Of a stretch of 64,000 nt of DNA, positions 54,802 to 63,337 are shown piece after piece. The stretch lies in assembly GCA_964393405.1 (NCBI GenBank), contig CAYMTR010000005.1, positions 1 through 64,000 of the forward strand, in the 5' to 3' direction. The position numbers and the translations under genes were made by a program. Every line of letters begins with the position of its first letter. Within the stretch, counting starts at the first letter, position 1. A model generated the notes under the pieces. It was not told the origin of the DNA. It searched no databases and saw nothing but the letters and a program-made list of their open reading frames with translations. This DNA is from CAYMTR01 sp964393405 (GTDB lineage: Bacteria > Bacteroidota > Bacteroidia > Bacteroidales > Prolixibacteraceae).

Positions 54802-55015
54802 CAATTGAATTTTAAAAACTATGTTAATTTATAAAAAATCGATTAAATAATTTCTTAAAAGTCTTAAATTAATCTAAATATAGCTTGCTTCATTAAACAA
54901 AAGAAAGAAAATTGAACAGATAGTAAAAGTAAGATAAGCATTATACTTCATTCAAACTTCACCCCAATTCACTTTAATGGAAGATGAGTAAAAGGGAAAT
55001 GAAAGCAATAGGTAC

Positions 55016-55041
55016 GAAAAAGACTGTCATTTCTGACAGTC
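55016..55041 (-). terminator. Intrinsic terminator after the isoprenoid-synthase-like gene
   Basis: GACTGTCA (55022-55029) and TGACAGTC (55034-55041) form a perfect 8-bp stem with a 4-nt loop. On the minus strand it runs into five T. It lies about 55 bp past the stop codon at 55097. Confidence 0.75.
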
Positions 55042-55096
55042 CTCTTCTTAACTAACAAACCTAAATTAAGTGATTACACCTTTCTTAAACCTAAAC

Positions 55097-56344
55097 TTAT
55101 ATGAACGCTAATTCTGTTTCTTTTTGTTGAAAAACATATTCCTCAATCTTCTTCATCATTGAAATACGATTTGGTTCAATATGCTTTCTTCTTTTTCTGA
55201 TAAATGAGTAGCGGAAAGGAGAATATTTTTCAAACACTTTCACATATAGTGGTTTGTAGAATAACTCATTAATACCTACCGCCTCATTTATAAGGTATGC
55301 GAGACTCTTTTTCATCAAACTTCTAAGTTCTTCAAGTTTACTTCCGTTAAACGGACTCATATCGTTCATAACAACATTGCTGAATGAAAAAGTCCTATTT
55401 GTAAATTCCTCAAGCTTACCATTATATGTGGCATTTGTAAACATTGTTTCCAATTGACCTTCTATATCTTCTTCAATATCTTGTATATCGTCGACAAACT
55501 GCAGAAATGTACCAAACCCAAAGCAAAACCATTCCTGTTCCCTTGTAAGTGAGCCGTTTATCAAATAACCATCAGCAAGAACAGAAGCACCACCTTTTTC
55601 AATACAAATTGACAATAAGTCGCTTTCAGTCAAGTTGCTTTTATCATTCATCAGGCATATGCTTTTTGTCTGGGCATCGTGAATTGCAATAAGACTGTCG
55701 TATACCCGTGGATAAAGTATTCTGTTCCAATCCAGTTCTATCAATGTAACAAGGTCAAATATCTTTTTTTCATTCTGATTAGCAGGTATAACATGCTCTC
55801 CAATTAATCTTCTTCTGAACCTAAGGCTAAACATCAGCTTTTCACTCTTCGAAACTTTAGGATTATCTAGATAATTATCGCTGTATGGATAAAGCATGCT
55901 GTATGCAAAAATAGATGGAGTTACAATAACCGGCTCATTCATTAAAAGTTGCAAACTATTGATTATCCACAAATTTCGGCAAGCCTGAAAAATATCGTCC
56001 ATTTGTATAGTTGAATCAAACTTTCGGGCCATTTTCATAAATTCCTTGGTAGCTGAAGTAAAACCATTGCCGGAAATAACTCCAATTTCATCATCAGAAA
56101 AATTAAAAACATTTTTGGCATAAACCATCATGTTCTCTTTAAATTTCTCCTTCACTTGCTTTTTATTTGATGGATTCAGGGCTTGGGAACCTGATTTTTC
56201 CATAATTTTTTTTGAAAAACGCTCCATCCCTTCTTCCCTTCTGAGCTTTTCTTTATAATCAATTTCATCCCCTAACTCAGGAATATCTATTGAAGCATTG
56301 TCCCAGAGGTTAATAAATTCGTTAACTAATTGATTTGTGTTCAT
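55097..56344 (-). CDS. Divergent class I isoprenoid-synthase-fold protein
   Basis: Mostly helical, 415 aa from ATG 56344 (MNTNQLVNEFINLWDN); an upstream in-frame start at 56380 adds 12 residues. No signal peptide. Two acidic motifs stand at the spacing of trans-prenyltransferases and terpene synthases: YSDNYLDN (about residues 154-161) and FLQFVDDIQDIEED (about 281-294). The latter resembles the second aspartate-rich motif FQLVDDxxD, and KGGASVLADGYL before it occupies the place of the usual KTA-type segment. The first motif is DNxxD rather than DDxxD. It could bind a prenyl diphosphate through magnesium, but is far from IspA or IspB. It may share a transcript with the hot-dog thioesterase upstream. 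Confidence 0.6.
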   Translation of the reverse strand: MNTNQLVNEFINLWDNASIDIPELGDEIDYKEKLRREEGMERFSKKIMEKSGSQALNPSNKKQVKEKFKENMMVYAKNVFNFSDDEIGVISGNGFTSATKEFMKMARKFDSTIQMDDIFQACRNLWIINSLQLLMNEPVIVTPSIFAYSMLYPYSDNYLDNPKVSKSEKLMFSLRFRRRLIGEHVIPANQNEKKIFDLVTLIELDWNRILYPRVYDSLIAIHDAQTKSICLMNDKSNLTESDLLSICIEKGGASVLADGYLINGSLTREQEWFCFGFGTFLQFVDDIQDIEEDIEGQLETMFTNATYNGKLEEFTNRTFSFSNVVMNDMSPFNGSKLEELRSLMKKSLAYLINEAVGINELFYKPLYVKVFEKYSPFRYSFIRKRRKHIEPNRISMMKKIEEYVFQQKETELAFI

Positions 56345-56465
56345 GGCTATTTTCTGAGTGCTTTTATATTTACATGACAAATGAAAGGAGTTTTCCCCTT
56401 AAAGAATAATTGTAAAAAGGTGAATGGTGGAAAATAACCTGTGGATGTCGAATAAAGAGAGTAAA

Positions 56466-56891
56466 CTAAATTTCTTCTCTTCTTTTGATAACAGACTTTA
56501 CAACATCTACTATTTCATCTGATATTGCCAGTCTTCCGTTTACAATACAAGTAGTAGTGACTAATCCCTTAAGACAACATTTCATGTCGGGAAGCCTGAA
56601 AATATCCTGATAGAACAGCTGTTTCACTCCTTCCTGTTCGACCCTTAATTTAACAACAAAGCTGTCTCTGCTCCTCAAGGGTGTTTTATAGGCCAGGTCG
56701 ACTCTTGCAACTACAGCAAAAATATTTCTTTTAAAAAGGTCCTCAAAGTCGAGTCCAATGCTCAGTAGAAACTGATGTCGGGTATGCTCAAGATAATTCT
56801 GATATACCGAGTTATTAACAATTCCCTGTAAATCACACTCATAGTCGCGCACTTTAAATTCCAGCTCGTAGTCGTATTTATGATTCATCAT
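56466..56891 (-). CDS. YbgC-like hot-dog acyl-CoA thioesterase
   Basis: 141 aa single hot-dog domain. The active-site helix reads RDYECDLQGIVNNSVYQNYL followed by EHTRHQFL, with the putative catalytic Asp20 as in 4-hydroxybenzoyl-CoA thioesterase/YbgC. The later strand KTPLRSRDSFVVKLRVEQ is also typical. It hydrolyses an acyl-CoA in the cytoplasm; the natural acyl group is unknown. It lies between the isoprenoid-synthase-like gene and a thioredoxin gene, all on the minus strand with gaps of 70-120 bp, so an operon is possible but not tight. Confidence 0.88.
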   Translation of the reverse strand: MMNHKYDYELEFKVRDYECDLQGIVNNSVYQNYLEHTRHQFLLSIGLDFEDLFKRNIFAVVARVDLAYKTPLRSRDSFVVKLRVEQEGVKQLFYQDIFRLPDMKCCLKGLVTTTCIVNGRLAISDEIVDVVKSVIKRREEI

Positions 56892-56963
56892 TGAAATTTT
56901 AAGTTTCCGAAAATAGCTATGTAATATTTAAAATACAATAGTTGTATAAAATCAAGCTAAATT

Positions 56964-57305
56964 TTACTCTCCTTCAAATAATTCAATCAGTTTATTAATT
57001 CTATCAACTAACTCATTCAAGCTGAAATATCTTACTTCTCTGAAGTATTCCTTACCCTGAATAAAAAAAATTATAGCAGGAGTTGTAAAAACAGAATAAC
57101 TTACTGCCAGTTCCGGAAAATCCACAACAGGAATTTCAACAATCTTTACTGACTTAAGATCTTTGTCCTTGATATCTTTAATTTTTGATTTTAAAGCGTG
57201 GCAAACACTACATGAATCGTTGGAGAAAAAACTTAAAAGGTAAACGTTTTCCTTCAAATCTGATTCAAATTGAGATATATCTTTAATAAGTTTCATGACA
57301 TTCAA
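56964..57305 (-). CDS. Thioredoxin-like protein with CSVC active site
   Basis: 113 aa thioredoxin fold. The active site is SFFSNDSCSVCHALKSKI (Cys32-Ser-Val-Cys35) in place of the classic WCGPC. The cis-proline region is YSVFTTPAIIFFIQGKEYFR. No signal peptide, so cytoplasmic. The non-aromatic residue before the first cysteine and the CSVC dipeptide would shift its redox potential relative to TrxA. It is a Bacteroidota-style thioredoxin paralogue; partner proteins are unknown. Confidence 0.88.
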   Translation of the reverse strand: MNVMKLIKDISQFESDLKENVYLLSFFSNDSCSVCHALKSKIKDIKDKDLKSVKIVEIPVVDFPELAVSYSVFTTPAIIFFIQGKEYFREVRYFSLNELVDRINKLIELFEGE

Positions 57306-57426
57306 ATTCTAAATTTTAAAGTTATATTAATGTCACCTATAAAGTTCAACAGTTTACCGAAAAAATGAAGGTAGAATAAAAAAAGTGTTCATATTTTTAG
57401 CTGAAAATTAAAAAAAAATCAATAAA

Positions 57427-58194
57427 ATGAGATCACACGAAGTAGATTACAAAATTATAGGAGAAGATTTACAATTAGTAGAAATTGAGCTTGACCCTAA
57501 CGAAACAGTTATAGCTGAAGCCGGCACAATGCTTTATATGGAACAGGGCATTGAATTTCAGTCTAAAATGGGTGACGGCACAAATCCAAATGAAGGCTTA
57601 TTTGACAAGTTGTTAAAAGGGGCAGGACGTGTGCTTACTGGCGAATCGCTATTCTTGACACACTTTACTAATGTAGGATACGGTAAAAGTCATGTGGCTT
57701 TTGCGGCTCCTTATCCCGGAACTATCATCCCTATTGATTTGATGCAATACGGTGGCAGAATAACTGTTCAGAGAAATGCCTTTTTATGTGCAGCAATGGG
57801 AACGAAGGTTTCGGTAACGCTCAACCGTAAGCTTAGTGCAGGGTTTTTTGGTGGAGAAGGATTTATTTTACAAACACTCGAGGGCGATGGAAGAGCATTC
57901 ATTCATGCTGGAGGAGTTGTTATTGAAAAAGAACTTCAGGGAGAAACATTAAGAATAGATACAGGCTGTGTAGTAGGTTTTACATCAGGAATAGACTTTG
58001 ACATACAACAGTCGGGCAATTTAAAATCAATGGTTTTTGGTGGAGAGGGAATATTCCTGGCAACATTAAGAGGTCACGGTAAGGTTTGGTTACAATCAAT
58101 GCCTATAAGCAAGCTTATTAGAGAATTATCTACATATGGAGGAAATACACGCAAGGAAACAGGAGGTTTTCTGAATACCTTCCTTCAGGAATAA
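57427..58194 (+). CDS. AIM24/TIGR00266 family protein
   Basis: 255 aa soluble beta-rich protein. It shows the family's repeated beta-hairpins: VEIELDPNETVIAEAGTMLY, GESLFLTHFTN, KLSAGFFGGEGFILQTLEG and SMVFGGEGIFLATLRGHGKV. The family (YxjI/AIM24-like, double beta-helix) occurs in bacteria, archaea and mitochondria, where AIM24 affects inner-membrane organisation; bacterial function is unknown. Full length compared with relatives. Single gene followed by a long hairpin. Confidence 0.9.
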   Translation: MRSHEVDYKIIGEDLQLVEIELDPNETVIAEAGTMLYMEQGIEFQSKMGDGTNPNEGLFDKLLKGAGRVLTGESLFLTHFTNVGYGKSHVAFAAPYPGTIIPIDLMQYGGRITVQRNAFLCAAMGTKVSVTLNRKLSAGFFGGEGFILQTLEGDGRAFIHAGGVVIEKELQGETLRIDTGCVVGFTSGIDFDIQQSGNLKSMVFGGEGIFLATLRGHGKVWLQSMPISKLIRELSTYGGNTRKETGGFLNTFLQE

Positions 58195-58204
58195 AAAGGA
58201 TTTA

Positions 58205-58260
58205 AAAAATAAGAATCCCGGATCAGTTTGAATACATATTCAAAACAGATCCGGGATTCT
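58205..58260 (-). terminator. Bidirectional hairpin terminator between convergent genes
   Basis: AGAATCCCGGATC (58212-58224) pairs perfectly with GATCCGGGATTCT (58248-58260). The loop contains a second partial pairing (GTTTGAAT with ATTCAAAAC). On the minus strand the stem runs into TTATTTTTTAAA, so it best terminates the ccsBA-direction transcript. Confidence 0.8.
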
Positions 58261-58268
58261 TTATGTAA

Positions 58269-60653
58269 TTATTTGGAGTTTAACCTATAGAATCTTATTC
58301 CCGACAAGCAAGTGTAAATGACCATTACAGCAATAATTATCCAAATCCAGAATGGCATACCGGCAGAGCCAGTACCTGAATATGAGTGTATCCCAGAAAG
58401 TAAATAGTTGACGCCAAAAAAAGTCATCAGAATTGAAGAGAAAGCCCAAAATGAAGCAAGATTTGAAATAAAATCATCTTTCATTGAAGGAATAAGCCTC
58501 ATGTGAGAAACAAAGGCGTAAACAAGAATACTTATCAGAGCCCAACTTTCTTTAGGATCCCAGCCCCAGTAACGCCCCCAGGATTCATTTGCCCAGACTG
58601 CGCCAAATAACGTTCCAATGGTTAAAAGATAAAGACCAATAATCATTAATACATTATTCAAAGTACCCAAAGAACTTATCTGCCTGATTAACCGGTCGAA
58701 ATCTTTCTCTTTAACAAATAAAAACAAAGACAGATTAACAAGAGAAATCAACATTACCAGACCGAAAAGAGCATATGAAGAGGTAATAACTGCAACATGA
58801 ATACTTAGCCAGTAAGATTTTAAAACTGGTACTAAATTACCAATTGAGGGATTTATATTTATAATGTGAGCAACCATTAAAAAAGCAAAAGCAAGAATCA
58901 TTGATAAAGCAAGAAGTATGGGTTGTTTTCTGCTAAAAATAACACCTACCAGTAGACCAAAGGTTGATAAAAAGATCATTACTTCGTAGGAATTACTTAA
59001 AGGGAAAAATCCTCCGGCAAACCATCTCATAATAATTCCTGAAAGAAGAAGAATTAAACAGCCAATTGAAATTATCTGAAAGGAAAGTAAAATCCATTTA
59101 TTAAAAACACTTGATTTAAGAATACTGACAAAAAACATGACAGTCATAATAATTCCAAACAAACCAATCCAATGTTGGAGTTTATCGAAGGGATTCAATC
59201 GGTTATAAATCAATTCAGCAATAATTCTCTTATTAGAAGGATAAACTTCGCTTCCAATATTCATCTGGTAGGTTTTAATCGAGGAAAGATAGATATCTGC
59301 TTGTTTGAGATCCTTTGTTTCAGGATAATTAATCAATTCCTTTCTATAAAGATCGAATATGTTCTTCAGGAAAAAAGAATCATTAAAGTTAGATGTTTTC
59401 TCATAAGCATCTTCAATAGAATACCATGTATTATTTTGTGCCCCTGTAATGGGAAAAATTTTAAATGCTTTTCTTGTCAGGAATAAATCAAGAATATTTG
59501 AGTCATCATTAACCTCAAGAATTGCTTTGTCATATTTATTTCTAGCATTAATCGGTTTAGTGAAAACAGAATCTACATAAGGCGAAATAATAAATTGATA
59601 GCTATTATCGTATAAATTAATGTATGATATCCTCTTACCATCCATCTCAAATAACTTCCTAAGCTCTTCATTTTTAATTTCCATTAAAGGATAACTCTCC
59701 CAATATTCCGGGAAAGTTAAAAGTGACAGAACAACCTGATCAGCGTTAAGTCCTCCAAGCTTTTCCTTGCCATATATTTTGCGCATAAACTCTCGGTTCA
59801 GGGTGTTCATGACTTTCATTCTACCCGATGGATCCTGAACTACAAGTTCACCAAACTTCTTAGCCTGATTTTCAGGAACTACTTTTGAATAATCAATATC
59901 ATTACTGAAGCTAAAAAGAGGGACAGCTAATAATAAAAGCAAAGGAGTTGATTTACTTAGAAGTTTCAACTGATTACGGAAAAAGGATCCAGGCATAAAA
60001 AGAGAAATAATCATTGATAGGATAGCAATGAAATATCCGATATAAGTTATAGTCGTTCCTATTACGTCGCAAGAAGCTGTGAGTATAGTACCTTTACGAT
60101 CTTCGTCGAAAGAAGTCTGGAAGAATCTCCAACCTTTATATTTCAAAATATGATTCATAAAAATATGAAAATCAAAGTCAGATCTGTCGTCATTCCCGTA
60201 TACCTTAACAAAACTCGAATAAGAGGATGGAGAATTTGACCCGGGGTATAATTCCATAACGAAATCGTGTAAGTAGATATCAAATGGAAGCTGTTTATTT
60301 GAGCCATCTTCAAAAAAGACAATATTTGACCTTTCACCTTCCCTGATATGAACAGTACCTTCAATACCTGTGTAACGGGTAAAGAAAGCACCTATTAAAA
60401 TAAAAATAAAAGCTAAATGGAATAATGGAACTGTTATCTTTCTCAAACTAAAACTAGAGTAATAAAACATACTTCCCGCTAGGTTCAACACAAGTACCGC
60501 AATGATTAATTCAAACCATGTCGCATTATAAACAAATTTGCGAGCAACACCCGTACCAAATGATGCTTCAATAAACGTAGCTGCAATTATTGAAAGTGCG
60601 ATTAGTAAAAGAATCACAGCAGTAGTTTGGAAACTAAAGAATTTTCTCTTCAT
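58269..60653 (-). CDS. Fused cytochrome c biogenesis protein CcsBA (ResB-ResC)
   Basis: 794 aa polytopic protein. It is a natural fusion of ResB/CcsB (N-terminal ~430 residues, with a large periplasmic loop) and ResC/CcsA (C-terminal ~300 residues, six or more helices). It moves haem across the membrane and ligates it to apocytochrome c CxxCH sites (System II). The CcsA tryptophan-rich haem-handling motif is clear: WANESWGRYWGWDPKESWAL. External histidines flank it (HVAVITSSYALFG, FVSHMRLIPS). Fused CcsBA is common in epsilonproteobacteria and Bacteroidetes. No c-type cytochrome gene lies in this window. Confidence 0.93.
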   Translation of the reverse strand: MKRKFFSFQTTAVILLLIALSIIAATFIEASFGTGVARKFVYNATWFELIIAVLVLNLAGSMFYYSSFSLRKITVPLFHLAFIFILIGAFFTRYTGIEGTVHIREGERSNIVFFEDGSNKQLPFDIYLHDFVMELYPGSNSPSSYSSFVKVYGNDDRSDFDFHIFMNHILKYKGWRFFQTSFDEDRKGTILTASCDVIGTTITYIGYFIAILSMIISLFMPGSFFRNQLKLLSKSTPLLLLLAVPLFSFSNDIDYSKVVPENQAKKFGELVVQDPSGRMKVMNTLNREFMRKIYGKEKLGGLNADQVVLSLLTFPEYWESYPLMEIKNEELRKLFEMDGKRISYINLYDNSYQFIISPYVDSVFTKPINARNKYDKAILEVNDDSNILDLFLTRKAFKIFPITGAQNNTWYSIEDAYEKTSNFNDSFFLKNIFDLYRKELINYPETKDLKQADIYLSSIKTYQMNIGSEVYPSNKRIIAELIYNRLNPFDKLQHWIGLFGIIMTVMFFVSILKSSVFNKWILLSFQIISIGCLILLLSGIIMRWFAGGFFPLSNSYEVMIFLSTFGLLVGVIFSRKQPILLALSMILAFAFLMVAHIININPSIGNLVPVLKSYWLSIHVAVITSSYALFGLVMLISLVNLSLFLFVKEKDFDRLIRQISSLGTLNNVLMIIGLYLLTIGTLFGAVWANESWGRYWGWDPKESWALISILVYAFVSHMRLIPSMKDDFISNLASFWAFSSILMTFFGVNYLLSGIHSYSGTGSAGMPFWIWIIIAVMVIYTCLSGIRFYRLNSK

Positions 60654-60697
60654 TGTTTAAAAAATATATGATGTTTTACTAACTGACGATACTATAT

Positions 60698-61690
60698 TTA
60701 TGAAATTTCTATCCACCCCTTTTTCTCAACGCTGTCAAGGATTGCATCTATTGTTTTCATGTTTCCAATAGAATCAGAAAATGGTGTTGGCACCTTGGTG
60801 TTTTCGATTACACTCTGAGCAAATAATTCAGCCTGGATAGTATACTGATTAACAGGCCCTAACAAGAATTCTTCATTTCTGTCGGGGGTAAATAAAATTA
60901 TTTTAGCAGGTTTATCATGAGGAGCGTTCACTGGAATTTCTATAACAATTCGCCCTTTTGTACCTGAAATTTCAGCACGTTGATTGTACATAAGCTGAGT
61001 TGAGCATGTAAAATTTGAAGTTTGCCCTTTCCCAAAGTCCAACATTGCAGACGTAAGCCTGTCGGTATGCATTTGATTATCATAGTCAATAATACCTACA
61101 ACCCTCTTTGGCTCCTTTCCAAAGATGAAGCGAGGGAAAGAAATGCAATAACAGCCAATATCCATAAGAGCTCCACCTCCAATATTAGACCGGTTACGTA
61201 TATCTTCGGGATCGTTATTGAAATAAGAGAAAAAGGAATTCAGGTTTTTTACTTCCCCAATAATGCCACTATCAACTAGCTCCTTGGCCTTTATCCATTG
61301 AGGGTGGAAGCGGTACATAAATGCTTCCATGACCTTCAGGTGAGGAAATTTTGCCATCTCATCTTTAAGAATCTTGGTTTCCCTAAGGTTCATACCTATA
61401 GGTTTTTCGCATAAAACATGCTTACCGGCTTCAAGTGCTTTAATTGTACAGGGAACATGTAAATGATTAGGCAGTGGGTTATAAACAATATCAATATCCG
61501 GGTCTTCGAGAAGACTTTCATAACCTTCATAAACCTTTGGTATACCGAGAGAATTTGCTGTTTTTTCAGCACGATTGTATTCTCTGGATGCGATTGCAAC
61601 TACTTCACAATTATAGGCTTTTTGAATAGCAGGAATTACTTTTTCTCTGCCAATTCTTGCGGTACTTAATATTCCCCAACGAGTTTTCAT
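60698..61690 (-). CDS. Gfo/Idh/MocA family NAD(P)-dependent oxidoreductase
   Basis: 330 aa. Rossmann domain start is RWGILSTARIGREKVIPAIQ. The catalytic EKP motif is HVLCEKPIGMN (Lys96), and the following C-terminal domain contains NIGGGALMDIGCYCI, with the conserved Asp/His site region. It oxidises or reduces a sugar or cyclitol; trans-1,2-dihydrobenzene-diol dehydrogenase-like members look most similar by eye. Substrate cannot be fixed. A -7-like TAAATTTG (61695-61702) lies four bases before the ATG, reminiscent of the leaderless gene at 46512, but without a good -33. Confidence 0.9.
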   Translation of the reverse strand: MKTRWGILSTARIGREKVIPAIQKAYNCEVVAIASREYNRAEKTANSLGIPKVYEGYESLLEDPDIDIVYNPLPNHLHVPCTIKALEAGKHVLCEKPIGMNLRETKILKDEMAKFPHLKVMEAFMYRFHPQWIKAKELVDSGIIGEVKNLNSFFSYFNNDPEDIRNRSNIGGGALMDIGCYCISFPRFIFGKEPKRVVGIIDYDNQMHTDRLTSAMLDFGKGQTSNFTCSTQLMYNQRAEISGTKGRIVIEIPVNAPHDKPAKIILFTPDRNEEFLLGPVNQYTIQAELFAQSVIENTKVPTPFSDSIGNMKTIDAILDSVEKKGWIEIS

Positions 61691-61763
61691 CTCACAAATT
61701 TAACTTTTAGAGATCAATAATTCTAATCCCATCAGCTAACATTTGATATTTCTTAAATCACTA

Positions 61764-62987
61764 TTATGAACGCTTCAAAACTTTGTGTCCTGAAAGCGCA
61801 TAATATAGAATAAAAGCAAAACAAGGGATTGGAGCCAGGAACCCGATTGACATAGAATTTGTTGCATCAGCAACTAATCCCATAAGAGGAGGAAATACAG
61901 CCCCTCCAACAATCGACATGATAATATATGAAGAAGCCTTTTTTGTTTTTGGTCCAAGATCCTTAATTGCCAAAGCAAAAATTGTAGGGAACATTATCGA
62001 CATAAAGAAGAAAACGCCATATAAAGCAATAATTGATGTCCACCCTAAATTCGCTGTAACAAGAGGTAATAGAAGGCAACACATTAAGGCATAAAAGAAC
62101 AACATTTTTGCAGGCTTGAAAAACGACATAAGATAACTTCCTGACATTCTACCGATCATAAATAAAAAGAAGCCTATCGAAAGAAAATAAGGACCATTTG
62201 CAACATTAAAATGAACAGGCTGGGTTTCATCAGTGACGTAATTAATTAGATAACTGAATATTCCTGTTTGTGCAGCACAATAACAAAACTGAGCAATTAC
62301 TCCCAGAACAAGATGCCGCTCTTTCAATAATGCTTTTGGAGAATCGGAAATATGTTGAATATCTTCCTCTTCTTTAATTTCAGGTAATTTTGTAATTAAA
62401 AACAATAAAGCAACTAACAAAACAACAAAACCGATTATCATATATGGTAAGGCGAGTGATCCGAGTTTATCACCATCTCCTGAAGAGTTACTACTATAAA
62501 TCATAAGACCAAACAGAGGACCTACAGTCCAAGCAAGACCATTGAATGATTGTGAAAAATTGATCCTTCTTTCAGAAGTTTCGGGAGGGCCTAGTTTAGT
62601 AGTATAAGGATTTGCAGCAGTTTCAAGTGTGGCTAATCCGCATCCTAGAATAAAAAGAAAAATCAGAAAAAGCCAAAATGATTCAAAACCTGTTGTAGCA
62701 GCAATTAGTAAAGCACCTGCAGAGAAAAGTATCAATCCAAGAATAATACCTTTTCTATAACCAAACTTTCTCATGAAGAAACCGGCAGGAAGAGCCATTA
62801 AAAAATAAGCAGTATACATTGAAAACTGAATCAGACCCGATTTAGCTTTAGAGATATCAAGTATCGTCTGAAAGTGTTTATTTAGAACATCAAGCATTCC
62901 ATGAGCCATTCCCCATAAAAAGAAAAGAGCAGTGATAAGAATAAAAGGTAAAAGGTTTTCTTTAGTTGTTAGTTTTTGATTCATCAT
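61764..62987 (-). CDS. FucP-like sugar:proton symporter (MFS)
   Basis: 407 aa, 12 membrane helices. The start FILITALFFLWGMAHGMLD followed by VLNKHFQ and the ETAANPYTTKLGPPETSERR loop are hallmarks of the FucP/GluP branch of the major facilitator superfamily, which takes up L-fucose, glucose, galactose or related sugars with protons. NFSQSFNGLAWTVGPLFG and FPTIFALAIKDLGPKTKKAS also fit. The acidic residue in the first helix region (AHGMLD) is kept. It probably shares expression with the oxidoreductase gene 73 bp downstream. Confidence 0.9.
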   Translation of the reverse strand: MMNQKLTTKENLLPFILITALFFLWGMAHGMLDVLNKHFQTILDISKAKSGLIQFSMYTAYFLMALPAGFFMRKFGYRKGIILGLILFSAGALLIAATTGFESFWLFLIFLFILGCGLATLETAANPYTTKLGPPETSERRINFSQSFNGLAWTVGPLFGLMIYSSNSSGDGDKLGSLALPYMIIGFVVLLVALLFLITKLPEIKEEEDIQHISDSPKALLKERHLVLGVIAQFCYCAAQTGIFSYLINYVTDETQPVHFNVANGPYFLSIGFFLFMIGRMSGSYLMSFFKPAKMLFFYALMCCLLLPLVTANLGWTSIIALYGVFFFMSIMFPTIFALAIKDLGPKTKKASSYIIMSIVGGAVFPPLMGLVADATNSMSIGFLAPIPCFAFILYYALSGHKVLKRS

Positions 62988-63337
62988 GACGGTTTATTAT
63001 TAGTTTCGTTTATCCTGATTCTTTGGCTAGAATTCAATTGAAAATTCATTTATAGATTTGTATATATAGCTTTAAAATAAATTAATAAAACTTTCGAACC
63101 ATAATTTTCAACATTTTATTGAACATACATTTAATTGAAAATTCAGTAAAACACGTACCAAGCATATAAAACATTAATAATCTGTAAAATTTGATGTAAA
63201 ATTTATCCAGTGATTTTAAATGATTATTATCACATTTCCAAATAAGCTTTCACTTCTCTTCTGTATAAAAATATAAAGATACTTTTACGAACCTTTAAAA
63301 TATTAGATAAAGAATTTCAAATACTAAATAATTTTTC
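62988..63337. other. 350-bp intergenic region between divergent fucP-like and maeB genes
   Basis: No ORF of interest, tRNA or hairpin terminator was found. It is very AT-rich and holds a 13-bp direct repeat AATTGAAAATTCA at 63036-63048 and 63133-63145 (97 bp apart). It must contain both divergent promoters, but no exact TTTG/TAnnTTTG pair was located. Confidence 0.5.
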
